55,922 bases of DNA, taken from the IMG/VR virus record IMGVR_UViG_3300025154_002045, positions 1 to 55,922 of that record. One strand, given 5' to 3'. Positions 1-6,893 of the stretch are shown here, one piece after another. Position 1 is the stretch's first letter, and each line of letters opens with the position of its first letter. The notes beneath the pieces were generated by a model that saw only the letters and a program-made list of their open reading frames with translations, was not told the DNA's origin and made no database searches. A program made the position numbers and the translations under genes. Source of the DNA: a virus.

Positions 1-27
1 ACCGGGCGAAATCAAGGATATACAATT

Positions 28-1644
28 TCACAAATAGGGAGAGGTGCCGGAGCGGTTGAACGGGCTTGACTCGAAATCAAGTGTACTCGCAAGGGTATCG
101 AGGGTTCGAATCCCTCCCTCTCCGCCAGATGTCCAAGTTAGAACCTTAGGTACGGCAAGGGTTTTTGAGCCCTTGCCCACGACTTTTGGGGGGTCGAACT
201 TGGACATGTGTAAGTCCATCAAGACATCAAAGACTGGCGTCCATATCGGCGTCAGTTTTTGATTTCTGACCGTGAATCCCTCAATGCAAAGCTTTAATAC
301 CGTTCGCTTCTGACTCGTGCCACTCTTTCCGTACACTTGATCAGCATGATCCGTGAAGTCCAGTAGCTCGTTGAATTTCTGCACGAATTTGTCCGACTTG
401 CCCTCGAGCACGGCCAAGTGATCCTGATACATTTCTTTCTCCTTAAGAAGCTCGTCCTGAATCTTTATAAAGACCTCTGCGTCTATGATGCGTTTTGAGC
501 GATCCACGACGATATTGCGGATCTGCTGTTGCACCCTGATCAAGTCGTGCTTGAGACTCTTACGCTCGTTATCCTCCTGCGTTAGACGCTCCTGTGCGAA
601 GTGCTGGAAGTACGCATCCAAGACAGTCTTGAACTTAGGTGGCAACTGCACATGAGAAAGATACGCCATGACCTGTTCCTCGATAATCTCGGATCGTGTG
701 TACTTTCTTTCCGGACATTTGGCGTCACGCCGGTGAGAGCAGTTATAGTACAAGTGACCCTTTTTCACCTGACCACTCAACATCGAACCGCAGTGACCGC
801 ATCGCATGAAGCCAGTAAGCGGAAACGTATGCTTGCGAGACCGGTCCGCATAGTGATTGTGCTGGGCGATGATCTCCTGCACGTCATCAAACATTTTCTT
901 TGTGATGAGTGACGGGAAGTTTGCCTGATTGGTAGCCGATCGTGTTTTTATAAGTCCGTAGTAGATCGTATTTTGAAGCATCCGTTCAACACCTTTCTTT
1001 GAGACACGTTTGCCAGCCTTACTTTTGAGACCACGCTTTGCCAACTCGTCACCGAGTGTGTAATAAGAAAATTTGCCGGTGGCGTAGAGCTCGAACCCGA
1101 GCTTCACATATGGTGCTCGAACATTGTCCACAATAAGCGACTTGGTCTTCCGATCGTTCATGTAGCCGATTGGGGCGTATCCGGGGAACCTGCCACGCTC
1201 TACGGCTTCCTTGAGACCCTTCCTGACCTCCCAGCTGATGTTCTGGGACGTCCATTGAGCGATCGACGACATGATGTTCTCGACCAACTCTCCGGAGAAA
1301 GACTCGTCGAATTGCTCGACCACCGAGATCAACCGAACGTCGTGCTTCTTGAGCATCATCTTGATCGCCGCATAGTCGGCCACGTTGCGACACATACGAT
1401 CGAGCTTGTGCATCAGGATCGCATCGATCTTGGCATCAGTCTTTGCTCGGTGAAGCATTTTCTGAAGCTGTGGACGTTCAACGGTACGAGCCGATTCGCC
1501 CTTTTCTTCGTAGATGCCATCCGGTGCGAGATTCCAATTGTGATCCATGCCGTACTTCTGACATGCTTTCACCTGAGCCGGAATACTCAGTTCTCGTTCG
1601 GCCTGACGAGATGTAGAGACACGGCCGTAGATTAAGTAGTTCAT
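28..1644 (-). CDS. Large serine recombinase (prophage integrase)
   Basis: Site-specific integrase of the large serine family. An N-terminal resolvase domain starts YGRVSTSRQ, with the catalytic serine around residue 10. A recombinase domain follows, then a zinc ribbon (CGHCG ... YYNCSHRR ... CPER, around residues 280-310) and a coiled-coil segment. It cuts and rejoins phage and host attachment sites through a 5'-phosphoserine intermediate. The start ATG lies in an AT-rich upstream stretch without a Shine-Dalgarno sequence. Oddly, the frame stays open through the entire tRNA-Ser gene on the opposite strand, so the last 30 or so residues (from about GGEGGIRTLD) are antisense tRNA. The native phage-encoded C-terminus therefore probably ends differently in the excised circle. 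Identification is firm; the true C-terminus is uncertain. Confidence 0.93.
   Translation of the reverse strand: MNYLIYGRVSTSRQAERELSIPAQVKACQKYGMDHNWNLAPDGIYEEKGESARTVERPQLQKMLHRAKTDAKIDAILMHKLDRMCRNVADYAAIKMMLKKHDVRLISVVEQFDESFSGELVENIMSSIAQWTSQNISWEVRKGLKEAVERGRFPGYAPIGYMNDRKTKSLIVDNVRAPYVKLGFELYATGKFSYYTLGDELAKRGLKSKAGKRVSKKGVERMLQNTIYYGLIKTRSATNQANFPSLITKKMFDDVQEIIAQHNHYADRSRKHTFPLTGFMRCGHCGSMLSGQVKKGHLYYNCSHRRDAKCPERKYTRSEIIEEQVMAYLSHVQLPPKFKTVLDAYFQHFAQERLTQEDNERKSLKHDLIRVQQQIRNIVVDRSKRIIDAEVFIKIQDELLKEKEMYQDHLAVLEGKSDKFVQKFNELLDFTDHADQVYGKSGTSQKRTVLKLCIEGFTVRNQKLTPIWTPVFDVLMDLHMSKFDPPKVVGKGSKTLAVPKVLTWTSGGEGGIRTLDTLASTLDFESSPFNRSGTSPYL
38..127 (+). tRNA. tRNA-Ser (anticodon CGA)
   Basis: This is a complete class II serine tRNA that reads UCG codons. 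The acceptor arms GGAGAGG and CCTCTCC pair, the anticodon stem CTTGA/TCAAG encloses a loop with CGA at 72-74, a long variable arm follows, the T-loop has GGTTCGAATCC, and the 3' CCA is encoded at 125-127. It is the likely integration target of the neighbouring prophage, because the integrase gene abuts and overlaps it antisense. The gene appears intact, so integration has left a functional copy at this end. Confidence 0.97.
129..207. repeat. Nested inverted repeats next to the tRNA 3' end (attachment-site or terminator candidate)
   Basis: An 11-bp perfect inverted repeat (129-139 with 197-207) encloses a second perfect 8-bp repeat, GGCAAGGG/CCCTTGCC (154-161 with 170-177). It begins two bases after the tRNA CCA end and lies inside the integrase 3' coding region. 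Position and symmetry suit the phage arm of attL or a terminator for the tRNA. No copy was found elsewhere in the window, so the role is inference. Confidence 0.5.
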
Positions 1645-1706
1645 AATTTATAAATTCTTTACTAATTTTTTATAATTTCTTGACCACCACCTCTTAAAAT
1701 AACTAG

Positions 1707-1730
1707 AGGGCTCACCTTGCGGAGAGCCCT
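1707..1730 (-). terminator. Terminator after the repressor gene
   Basis: A 7-bp stem AGGGCTC/GAGCCCT (1707-1713 with 1724-1730) sits six bases past the repressor stop codon on the minus strand, followed in that direction by a T-rich stretch. It separates the repressor from the integrase, which is read in the same direction. Confidence 0.6.
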
Positions 1731-1735
1731 GTTCG

Positions 1736-2452
1736 TTAATACTTTTTGATGTGGTAAACCAACCGACCTATCATCTTGCTCTCCTTGAGATGGTAGGTCT
1801 TTTTGAAGCCCTCCTTCTCCGGCCGAAGCTCAAGGTGATCACCTCGCTCTTGGTAATAAGTCATCACCAGACCATCCGGTGTACTCATGATCACGATGTC
1901 GCCATTCTTTGGATCGTGATCGGCATCAAGAATAACGAAGTCTCCGGAAAGAATGCCTGCATCCGGAAGTGCGAGATCAGACACCCTAAGCCCAAACACT
2001 CGATGACCCGCAATGATTGAATCCTTCGGCATTAAAACGAAATCGCTCGAACGATTCAAATGACCATCGAGATCATCAATAGGAATCGCTACGAGCACTG
2101 GCAATTTAAAATGTCCGTCACCGGAAAAACTTTTTTTCAATTCCTCCAATCCCTCTTCAAGTTTGTTGGCGGCTTCATGCACACGCTTCTCGCCGACATC
2201 TTTGAGATTGAATTTGTAGTCAGTCTGCATGCTGACCTTTTGCATTTTGCCCTCCGCCCAATGCTTCTTCACTTCCTCTTTCGGAAGCTGGTATGCCTTA
2301 GCAAAAGTCTCCAACTGTTTGTTGGATGGCATACGAGCACCATTCTCCAGCTGGCTCACATAGCTCGAGGAAAAGCCGAGCCGCTCTGCGATCTCTTTGA
2401 TACTCCAGTTATTCGATTCTCTTTGTTGTTTTAGATATGAACCAAATGACAT
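1736..2452 (-). CDS. CI-like repressor with a degenerate S24 peptidase domain
   Basis: Lysogeny repressor candidate. Residues 5-60 form an HTH_3 domain (IKEIAERLGFSSSYVSQLENG), a linker follows, and residues 115-238 match the LexA/CI dimerisation and peptidase fold (FGLRV ... GILSGDFVILD ... NGDIVI). The catalytic positions are lost. Where LexA-type proteins have GDSM, this protein has DLAL (159-162), putting alanine 161 at the nucleophile. The strand that normally carries the lysine reads DGLVMTYY and has none, and no Ala-Gly or Cys-Gly cleavage site is evident before the domain. It is divergent from a Cro-like gene across a region with matched operators. The domain should still dimerise, but self-cleavage in an SOS response is unlikely. 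Confidence 0.88.
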   Translation of the reverse strand: MSFGSYLKQQRESNNWSIKEIAERLGFSSSYVSQLENGARMPSNKQLETFAKAYQLPKEEVKKHWAEGKMQKVSMQTDYKFNLKDVGEKRVHEAANKLEEGLEELKKSFSGDGHFKLPVLVAIPIDDLDGHLNRSSDFVLMPKDSIIAGHRVFGLRVSDLALPDAGILSGDFVILDADHDPKNGDIVIMSTPDGLVMTYYQERGDHLELRPEKEGFKKTYHLKESKMIGRLVYHIKKY

Positions 2453-2498
2453 ATTTGTTGATTTTGCTTAATCGGTTAATGGCGACCTTATTGCTTAC

Positions 2499-2536
2499 AT
2501 GATAGCAAATTAGTAAAGATTAAGCAACTTTGCTTA
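2499..2536 (-). promoter_or_regulatory. Repressor promoter with operator O1
   Basis: On the minus strand a -35 TTGCTT (2522-2527) and a -10 TATCAT (2499-2504) are 17 bp apart and point at the repressor. A perfect 16-bp operator, TAAGCAA-CT-TTGCTTA (2521-2536), covers the -35. Weaker half-sites TTGCTTA occur at 2491-2497 and 2464-2470. The layout suits autoregulation of the repressor. Confidence 0.75.
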
Positions 2537-2552
2537 TCCACACCCCAATATA

Positions 2553-2581
2553 TTGACCTTGTAAGCAAAATTGCTTAATAT
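2553..2581 (+). promoter_or_regulatory. Early rightward promoter with operator O2
   Basis: The -35 TTGACC (2553-2558) and -10 TAATAT (2576-2581) are 17 bp apart. The perfect operator TAAGCAA-AA-TTGCTTA (2562-2577) fills the spacer, so bound repressor would exclude RNA polymerase. It drives the Cro-like gene and the replication genes behind it. O1 and O2 centres are 41 bp apart, about four helical turns. Confidence 0.82.
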
Positions 2582-2611
2582 GACTGTAGGGGTCTAAAAG
2601 TTAAACAATTT

Positions 2612-2818
2612 ATGAACAAAGCACCAGTGAATATAAAACTCCGTGACCTTCGAATCAAGAAAGGGCTAACGCAATACAAGCTAGCCCGAATTCTTGGTTT
2701 TAAGCACAACACTGCGATCAGCCGGTACGAGACAGGACGGAAGCGTCCGAATCTCGAAACAGCCCAGCGGATCGCTTTGGCTCTCGGAGTCAGAGTAGAG
2801 GAAGTTTTCTTGCCGTAG
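2612..2818 (+). CDS. Cro-like HTH protein
   Basis: A 68-residue single-domain HTH_3 protein (LRDLRIKKGLTQYKLARILG ... ISRYETGRKRPNLETAQRIA) with no dimerisation or peptidase domain, transcribed away from the CI-like repressor. By position and size it is the Cro counterpart of the switch and should compete for the same TAAGCAA/TTGCTTA operators. It is the first gene of the early rightward operon. Confidence 0.85.
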   Translation: MNKAPVNIKLRDLRIKKGLTQYKLARILGFKHNTAISRYETGRKRPNLETAQRIALALGVRVEEVFLP

Positions 2819-2871
2819 GCAAGGTGGGGTCAAAAAAAGTGTGAGGTCACTTCTATGAACCAAACCACCGC

Positions 2872-3150
2872 ATGTCCAAACCAGCAAAAGACGAGGAAGC
2901 TCTTATTGAGCTTACTCACAATGCTCTCGCCGAAGTTCTCGGACGGGAGCCTACTAAGCAGGAAGTTTGGAAAGTCCATGCTGGCTTTAAGCGCATGGCG
3001 TTCATGCTTTTGGATCACATGGATCACATCAAAAAACATGACAACAAAAATCCTGATCAAGAGACTTATCCGAAGGATGTGGACTCGGATGACTCGGAAA
3101 CCGCCGACGAGGAAGGAACTTCTTTGGAGACGGGAGAGTCTACTCCGTAA
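2872..3150 (+). CDS. Small acidic early protein, unknown function
   Basis: A 92-residue protein I do not recognise. The first 55 residues look helical (ALAEVLGREPTKQEVWKVHAGFKRMAFMLLDHMDH) and resemble small early phage regulators. The last 35 are strongly acidic and probably disordered. It lies between the Cro-like gene and the replication gene, within the early operon. An overlapping frame that starts 17 bases earlier has worse composition and was not chosen. Expression is likely from its position, not from homology. Confidence 0.6.
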   Translation: MSKPAKDEEALIELTHNALAEVLGREPTKQEVWKVHAGFKRMAFMLLDHMDHIKKHDNKNPDQETYPKDVDSDDSETADEEGTSLETGESTP

Positions 3151-3342
3151 TTTCACAATCCGGGAACTCGAAAATCCAACTATGCGACGAGACTTCTGCC
3201 GAGCGATGGACAACATCGATCGAGCCCTACCCAAGTCCAAAGAATGGTAGACGGCGTCTTACTCTCCCCTCAATGGCGCCAGACGGTGATGGGAGGAATA
3301 AGGCGCGGTCTGGTCAACCATTCGCCTTTATTATTCGTTGCC

Positions 3343-3885
3343 ATGTCAGATGAAAAAATAAAAGTTAGAGATTTAAGAAATGGCGATTGGTATTGGATCA
3401 ACAAAGTACTCCTCGATGAGTACGGAGAGAAACTCAAGCCGATCGGCATCGCAATTTATAACTGCCTGGCGGCACATGCTAATCAGGAGGGTTTTTGTTT
3501 TCCATCACACAAGCACATTGCCAACAAAATAGGAGCCAGCATCTCGAGCGTGCAAAGAGGCATCCGGCAACTTATCAAACTGAATCTCATTCGCAAAGGC
3601 CGACAACGATATCACAACCTCTACTACCTCTTAAAACTAGATAGGTCACACAGACCGACCTCAAAAGAGATCGGTCAGTCAGACCGGCACATCGGTCATA
3701 CAGACCGGTCAGATCAGTCAGCCGGAACTACTAACAAGAATAAAGAAAAAGATTTAAATAAAAAGAATTACGCTCGTGATCAAAAAACTGTGGATAACTT
3801 GGAGGAAATGAAAAGAGCACTGGCCAACAAGATGTCCATGAATAGCGGTAGGAAGCATTTAAGAACGGCAACGGATGAACCTTGA
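3343..3885 (+). CDS. Replication-initiator-like winged-helix protein with embedded origin
   Basis: A 180-residue protein with an N-terminal helix-turn-helix domain of the kind found in phage replication initiators (HTH_36/DnaD-like). Visible segments are VLLDEYGEKLKPIGIAIYNC, FPSHKHIANKIGASISSVQRG and LIKLNLIRKG. The middle, around residues 100-130, is low complexity and rich in S, D, H and R because the DNA there is made of short palindromic repeats; the C-terminus is basic. I start it at the ATG at 3343, since the upstream extension in this frame lacks recognisable sequence. Coming just after the Cro-like and small early genes, it takes the place of O in a lambdoid early operon. The repeats inside it support an initiator that binds within its own gene. 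The exact family is not certain. Confidence 0.72.
   Translation: MSDEKIKVRDLRNGDWYWINKVLLDEYGEKLKPIGIAIYNCLAAHANQEGFCFPSHKHIANKIGASISSVQRGIRQLIKLNLIRKGRQRYHNLYYLLKLDRSHRPTSKEIGQSDRHIGHTDRSDQSAGTTNKNKEKDLNKKNYARDQKTVDNLEEMKRALANKMSMNSGRKHLRTATDEP
3644..3771 (+). repeat. Candidate replication origin: iterons plus AT-rich tract inside the initiator gene
   Basis: Three copies of the dyad GGTC-N5-GACC lie at 3644-3656, 3673-3685 and 3694-3706; the last two extend to CGGTC-N5-GACCG. An imperfect fourth follows at about 3707-3723. Directly after them, 3727-3770 is purine-rich with only about seven G or C in 44 bases. Iterons followed by an AT-rich unwinding tract inside an initiator gene is the lambda O layout. 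Function is inferred. Confidence 0.62.
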
Positions 3886-3948
3886 AAAGCAATTGATCGT
3901 TCGGAAGTCGTCGAACCCGAACCATTGATTATTTATTAATTAACCACC

Positions 3949-4082
3949 ATGAACGAGGATTTCTGCGGCCGAGCCCGATAAGGAACTGGTGAATGCAATT
4001 CACTCTTTCCCGACCCGAGGTTCTCCGTTGCCAGGTATAGAACCAACAACAGCTTATCGGGCTGGCATCAGAGAACCTCCGG
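3949..4082 (+). ncRNA. Structured RNA element with interleaved helices (HDV-like topology candidate)
   Basis: An 11-bp helix pairs 3972-3982 with 4053-4063. A 9-bp helix pairs 4017-4025 with 4071-4079 and interleaves with the first, so the fold is a pseudoknot. A 6-bp hairpin with loop GCA sits at 3989-4003. A short GTTG/CAAC pairing (4027-4030 with 4047-4050) is possible, as is pairing of CC at 4031-4032 with GG at 4064-4065, right after the first helix. The 5' part also contains a possible 10-codon leader (3949-3981) whose stop codon lies in the first helix. No known riboswitch was recognised. It lies between the initiator-like gene and a zinc-ribbon gene. Confidence 0.5.
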
Positions 4083-4092
4083 AACAAAAACT

Positions 4093-4383
4093 ATGGAAGC
4101 AGAGGAACCAACCAATCTAGGAAACTGTCCTCACTGCACCAACATCATCTTCAAAGATGCGGTTTTCAACTCCGAGGGCCGATTCTCTATGCGGTGTCCA
4201 CATTGCAGTAAGACACTGAAAGTGATTATCAAACAAAAGATTGAGATCATTATTCTCCCTGCTATCAATGAAATAAAGAAAAAAAGTCCCGGGGTGGTCG
4301 CAGTGATCCTCGTCCTTTACCTTCCGCCGATCCTACATCGATTGACGCAAGGGGCGGACATTTTTCAGGATATTTTTAGCTGA
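4093..4383 (+). CDS. Small zinc-ribbon protein with C-terminal membrane helix
   Basis: A 96-residue protein. Two CPHC knuckles (residues 12-15 and 35-38) form a rubredoxin-like zinc ribbon, followed by a basic linker and one hydrophobic segment (VVAVILVLYLPPIL, about residues 67-81) that would anchor it in the membrane. Function is unknown. It is the last plus-strand gene before a terminator and the oppositely read cargo operon. The pseudoknotted RNA just upstream may control it. Confidence 0.7.
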   Translation: MEAEEPTNLGNCPHCTNIIFKDAVFNSEGRFSMRCPHCSKTLKVIIKQKIEIIILPAINEIKKKSPGVVAVILVLYLPPILHRLTQGADIFQDIFS

Positions 4384-4408
4384 CTCAACAGCGTAGACCT
4401 TTGAGATC

Positions 4409-4439
4409 GCAAAAAGGAGCTTATATAGCCCCTTTTTGC
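4409..4439. terminator. Bidirectional terminator between early and cargo genes
   Basis: A perfect 9-bp stem GCAAAAAGG/CCTTTTTGC (4409-4417 with 4431-4439) gives A-stem-T ends in both directions. It closes the early plus-strand operon and probably the minus-strand cargo operon. The stretch 4440-4665 holds further short inverted repeats but no convincing gene. Confidence 0.7.
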
Positions 4440-4665
4440 CATTTATTTGCCCCTGTGGCGAGCTTTGCCCGAGGGGTTAGAGCCTTTGTGCCTATAAAGC
4501 AAAAAACTCCCACAAATGGAAGTCCTTTGCTGGAATAGCACTCTTGGTAGACCCGTAAGCCACCGCCGCTTTTAACCGAACAAGTCGGACTTATTGAACG
4601 GTAATGTTTCCGGCGTAAGCCGAAAAATACCAACTCTCGCTACTCCAACATAATTTTATCACTTT

Positions 4666-5487
4666 TCATAAATAGCTGGGAGCATATTTTTGATACTGGT
4701 TCTTGTCGACAAAGATTATGGAATTGACGTAGTGAAGTGTGGTCTCTAGCAAAGTATGTCTAAGCTGTCTGTTTAAGGCCACCAGATTAGCTCCCCGGAG
4801 AAGCATATTCGCTGACATTGAATGTCTTAGTAGATGCGGATACGTTCTTTTGCTTATCCTAGCTCTTTTAGCCAAAACATGAACAAGCTTCCTTAAATCT
4901 TGTCCCTTGTAATTATTTTGCATCCTAAGGGTGGTGAAAAGAAAATCGTCTTCCGTTCTCGGATATTTTTCCAGATACTCGAAAACAACTTTTGTGCATT
5001 CAGGGGGTATCTCCGAAATCCCATCCTTGAAACCCTTACCGCTCACAACTCTCACAGCGTTTTGAGCATACAGAAAATCTTTTTTTCTAAGATTGCAAAG
5101 CTCTTTATTTCTTAGCCCTGAATAAGCAAGAAGTGAGATAATTGCCTTCTCTCGAACATTTTTGGAACTAAATATGAGAGTGGTGATCTCCGCTTCAGTG
5201 AGAGTATCCTTCATCATCGGCTTTGGCTTTTTTTGTCTGCCCAGCTTGATCGGGTTACCAATAAATTTCATATACTTTTCTATCGCCAAGGACGTGTTCA
5301 GCTTATAACTATAAGAGAATGGCGAAGTGTAAAAAGCATAAACATAATTTTTTACTTTTTCGTGATCAGGATACTCACCAATAGATTCAATCAAGCGCCT
5401 TGCACCACCTACGTAACCATGAACCGTAATTTCTGATAGACCCTCATCCACAACCAAAAACCGCTCAAACATTGTTTTATTTGTCAT
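4666..5487 (-). CDS. Tyrosine recombinase (XerC/D-like integrase)
   Basis: A 273-residue phage-integrase-family protein with all the main catalytic signatures: SGLRNKEL (Arg I), HLLRHS (His-x-x-Arg II), a second RHTLLETTLHY histidine box, and the tyrosine nucleophile in LHYVN. The N-terminal SAM-like core-binding domain spans residues 1-90. It is the last gene of the minus-strand cargo block, separated from the next gene by 107 bp with two hairpins. The prophage already has a serine integrase, so this enzyme may have brought in the cargo island or may resolve a local site. Full length and apparently intact. Confidence 0.9.
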   Translation of the reverse strand: MTNKTMFERFLVVDEGLSEITVHGYVGGARRLIESIGEYPDHEKVKNYVYAFYTSPFSYSYKLNTSLAIEKYMKFIGNPIKLGRQKKPKPMMKDTLTEAEITTLIFSSKNVREKAIISLLAYSGLRNKELCNLRKKDFLYAQNAVRVVSGKGFKDGISEIPPECTKVVFEYLEKYPRTEDDFLFTTLRMQNNYKGQDLRKLVHVLAKRARISKRTYPHLLRHSMSANMLLRGANLVALNRQLRHTLLETTLHYVNSIIFVDKNQYQKYAPSYL

Positions 5488-5519
5488 CTTTATTGTTGTT
5501 AATTTGTAATTAATAAAAA

Positions 5520-5581
5520 TACCCCCTGGCTAAGCCAAAGGGTATCTTTATGGAGAATTCCGCAAGCGTGGCTTTGCCACG
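5520..5581 (-). terminator. Two hairpins between the nuclease and recombinase genes
   Basis: Hairpin one pairs TACCC/GGGTA plus TGGC/GCCA (5520-5544). Hairpin two is CGTGGC-TTT-GCCACG (5567-5581). They lie in the 107-bp gap after the PD-(D/E)XK gene and could reduce read-through into the tyrosine recombinase. Neither has a strong T-run. Confidence 0.45.
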
Positions 5582-5594
5582 AAAACTCACTAGA

Positions 5595-6119
5595 CTACGC
5601 TTTGAAATCCCAGTTATCCTCGTACTGTTCAGCGGTCGGAGTAGGTATCGGATACTGTTCTCCTTTTACGCCAAGCCGGAAAATACGCATCTCTCCATCC
5701 TTAACTTTCTTGCCCTCTTTTTTCTTCTCTCCCAGCCAGAGGGTGTGTTGACCTTTTACATAGTTCGCAACAACTTTGCTCGGAACAATATAAAACTTAA
5801 AAACATTGGTGTCTTTTGAAATGTTTACGAAACAGTAAAAGAGAGTCGGGATGTCGACCGTTTCGTTTTTCTTGCTCATGATCCATCCGCTTACAGACGA
5901 TCCGTGAACCTTTGAGACCGATGCCTTATTGCGACTGTTCTGAAAGTTAGTCTTTACTTCCATCTGGTATAGCTTTCCGGTGCGAGGATCAGAGACTAAA
6001 ATGTCGACACTCTTCGTGTGACCGAGTGTCATGTTTGCGTCGTATCCTCGCAAAGCAAGCTGTGATAGAACAGCAAATTCACCGGCGATAGATACTGAGT
6101 TTTTGTTGATTGAATTCAT
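5595..6119 (-). CDS. PD-(D/E)XK-like nuclease protein
   Basis: A 174-residue protein with a compact nuclease-like core: GEFAVLSQLALRGYDANM, then SVDILVSD and, after a short loop, YQMEVKTNF. The spacing matches the D ... E-x-K metal-binding pattern of the restriction-endonuclease fold. It lies 17 bp after the RecB-like gene in the cargo operon, which suggests a shared role in cutting foreign DNA. I see no DNA-binding domain of its own. Specific function is unknown. Confidence 0.65.
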   Translation of the reverse strand: MNSINKNSVSIAGEFAVLSQLALRGYDANMTLGHTKSVDILVSDPRTGKLYQMEVKTNFQNSRNKASVSKVHGSSVSGWIMSKKNETVDIPTLFYCFVNISKDTNVFKFYIVPSKVVANYVKGQHTLWLGEKKKEGKKVKDGEMRIFRLGVKGEQYPIPTPTAEQYEDNWDFKA

Positions 6120-6136
6120 GGGCTTATTGTTAAAGA

Positions 6137-6889
6137 TTACTTATATTTGTTAATTGTCTCGACGTACTGACAATAATCGCAATCCGGCTTACCGGCTGGA
6201 ATAGCATCGCCATTGAGACACTTGTGAGCGTCGATGAGTGCTTTTTCTACCCATGAATCATCGCCGGTGTACGGGATCAAAGTGATATCGAAGTCTAGCT
6301 TCGCATCGAATGCCTCACGGTCAGACTTCCCATTGCAGTAAACGAAATATCCAGTGCTGGAAACTTTCAATCCGTTACGGCGAAGCAACCACTGATACAC
6401 CTCCATCTGACGCTTATATCCAATCTGCCATTCTTTATTAAGCTCGGTGATATCCTCGGCTTTGGAAGTCGCCTTATAGTCGACGACAATGTATTCACCC
6501 TGCGGACTTTGCCAGAGATCATCAATCGCACCGAACACTAAAAAGTTTGTCTCCGGATGCAGATACTGAATGCCGGTAAAATTGTGTCGCCACTTTTCCA
6601 ACTGCTCGTGAGGAATCGGTCGTGCATCAATCCCATACTTTTCGATAAGCGGATGCTTTGTACCGTTCGCACGATGGATATCAAACTCGGCTTTTAAGAG
6701 ATGGTCTACCGCCGAGTTTAGAGCGAATGGAAAGCCGGGTGGCCGTCCGACACCGAGTTTGCGATCGTAATAGAAGCAACGAGGACACTGCAAAGAAAGA
6801 TCAATCTTTGATCGTGATAGTTTGAACGGGTCCGACGATGCCGGATCATATAAACTTTTTACTCGTTGTGGTGTGTAGTATTCAGACAT
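6137..6889 (-). CDS. RecB/Cas4-type nuclease with probable Fe-S cluster
   Basis: A 250-residue PD-(D/E)XK superfamily exonuclease. Key segments are SLQCPRCFYYD near the N-terminus, FGAIDDLW and IVVDYKAT in the middle (the D and D-x-K metal ligands), a QMEVYQWLL motif behind them, and PDCDYCQY near the C-terminus. The two Cys-x2-Cys pairs bracketing the nuclease core match Cas4/AddB-type iron-sulfur ligands. I use the ATG at 6889, four bases after the PHP-SMC stop, because the longer form overlaps that gene. Its pairing with an SMC-like ATPase recalls nuclease-ATPase partners of the SbcCD or AddAB kind. Confidence 0.85.
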   Translation of the reverse strand: MSEYYTPQRVKSLYDPASSDPFKLSRSKIDLSLQCPRCFYYDRKLGVGRPPGFPFALNSAVDHLLKAEFDIHRANGTKHPLIEKYGIDARPIPHEQLEKWRHNFTGIQYLHPETNFLVFGAIDDLWQSPQGEYIVVDYKATSKAEDITELNKEWQIGYKRQMEVYQWLLRRNGLKVSSTGYFVYCNGKSDREAFDAKLDFDITLIPYTGDDSWVEKALIDAHKCLNGDAIPAGKPDCDYCQYVETINKYK

Positions 6890-6893
6890 AAAA

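Noticed and set aside
2855-3250. A 131-residue frame overlapping the small acidic early gene
   Set aside because: Composition is typical of a shifted frame (runs of R, L, S, T, W), and the competing 92-residue frame has a helical N-terminus and an acidic tail. A 22-residue end piece (3182-3250) looks better but is too short to support.
4421-4633. A 70-residue open frame on the minus strand
   Set aside because: It starts with TTG, spans a terminator and several inverted repeats, and its product has no protein-like pattern. The region is better read as intergenic.
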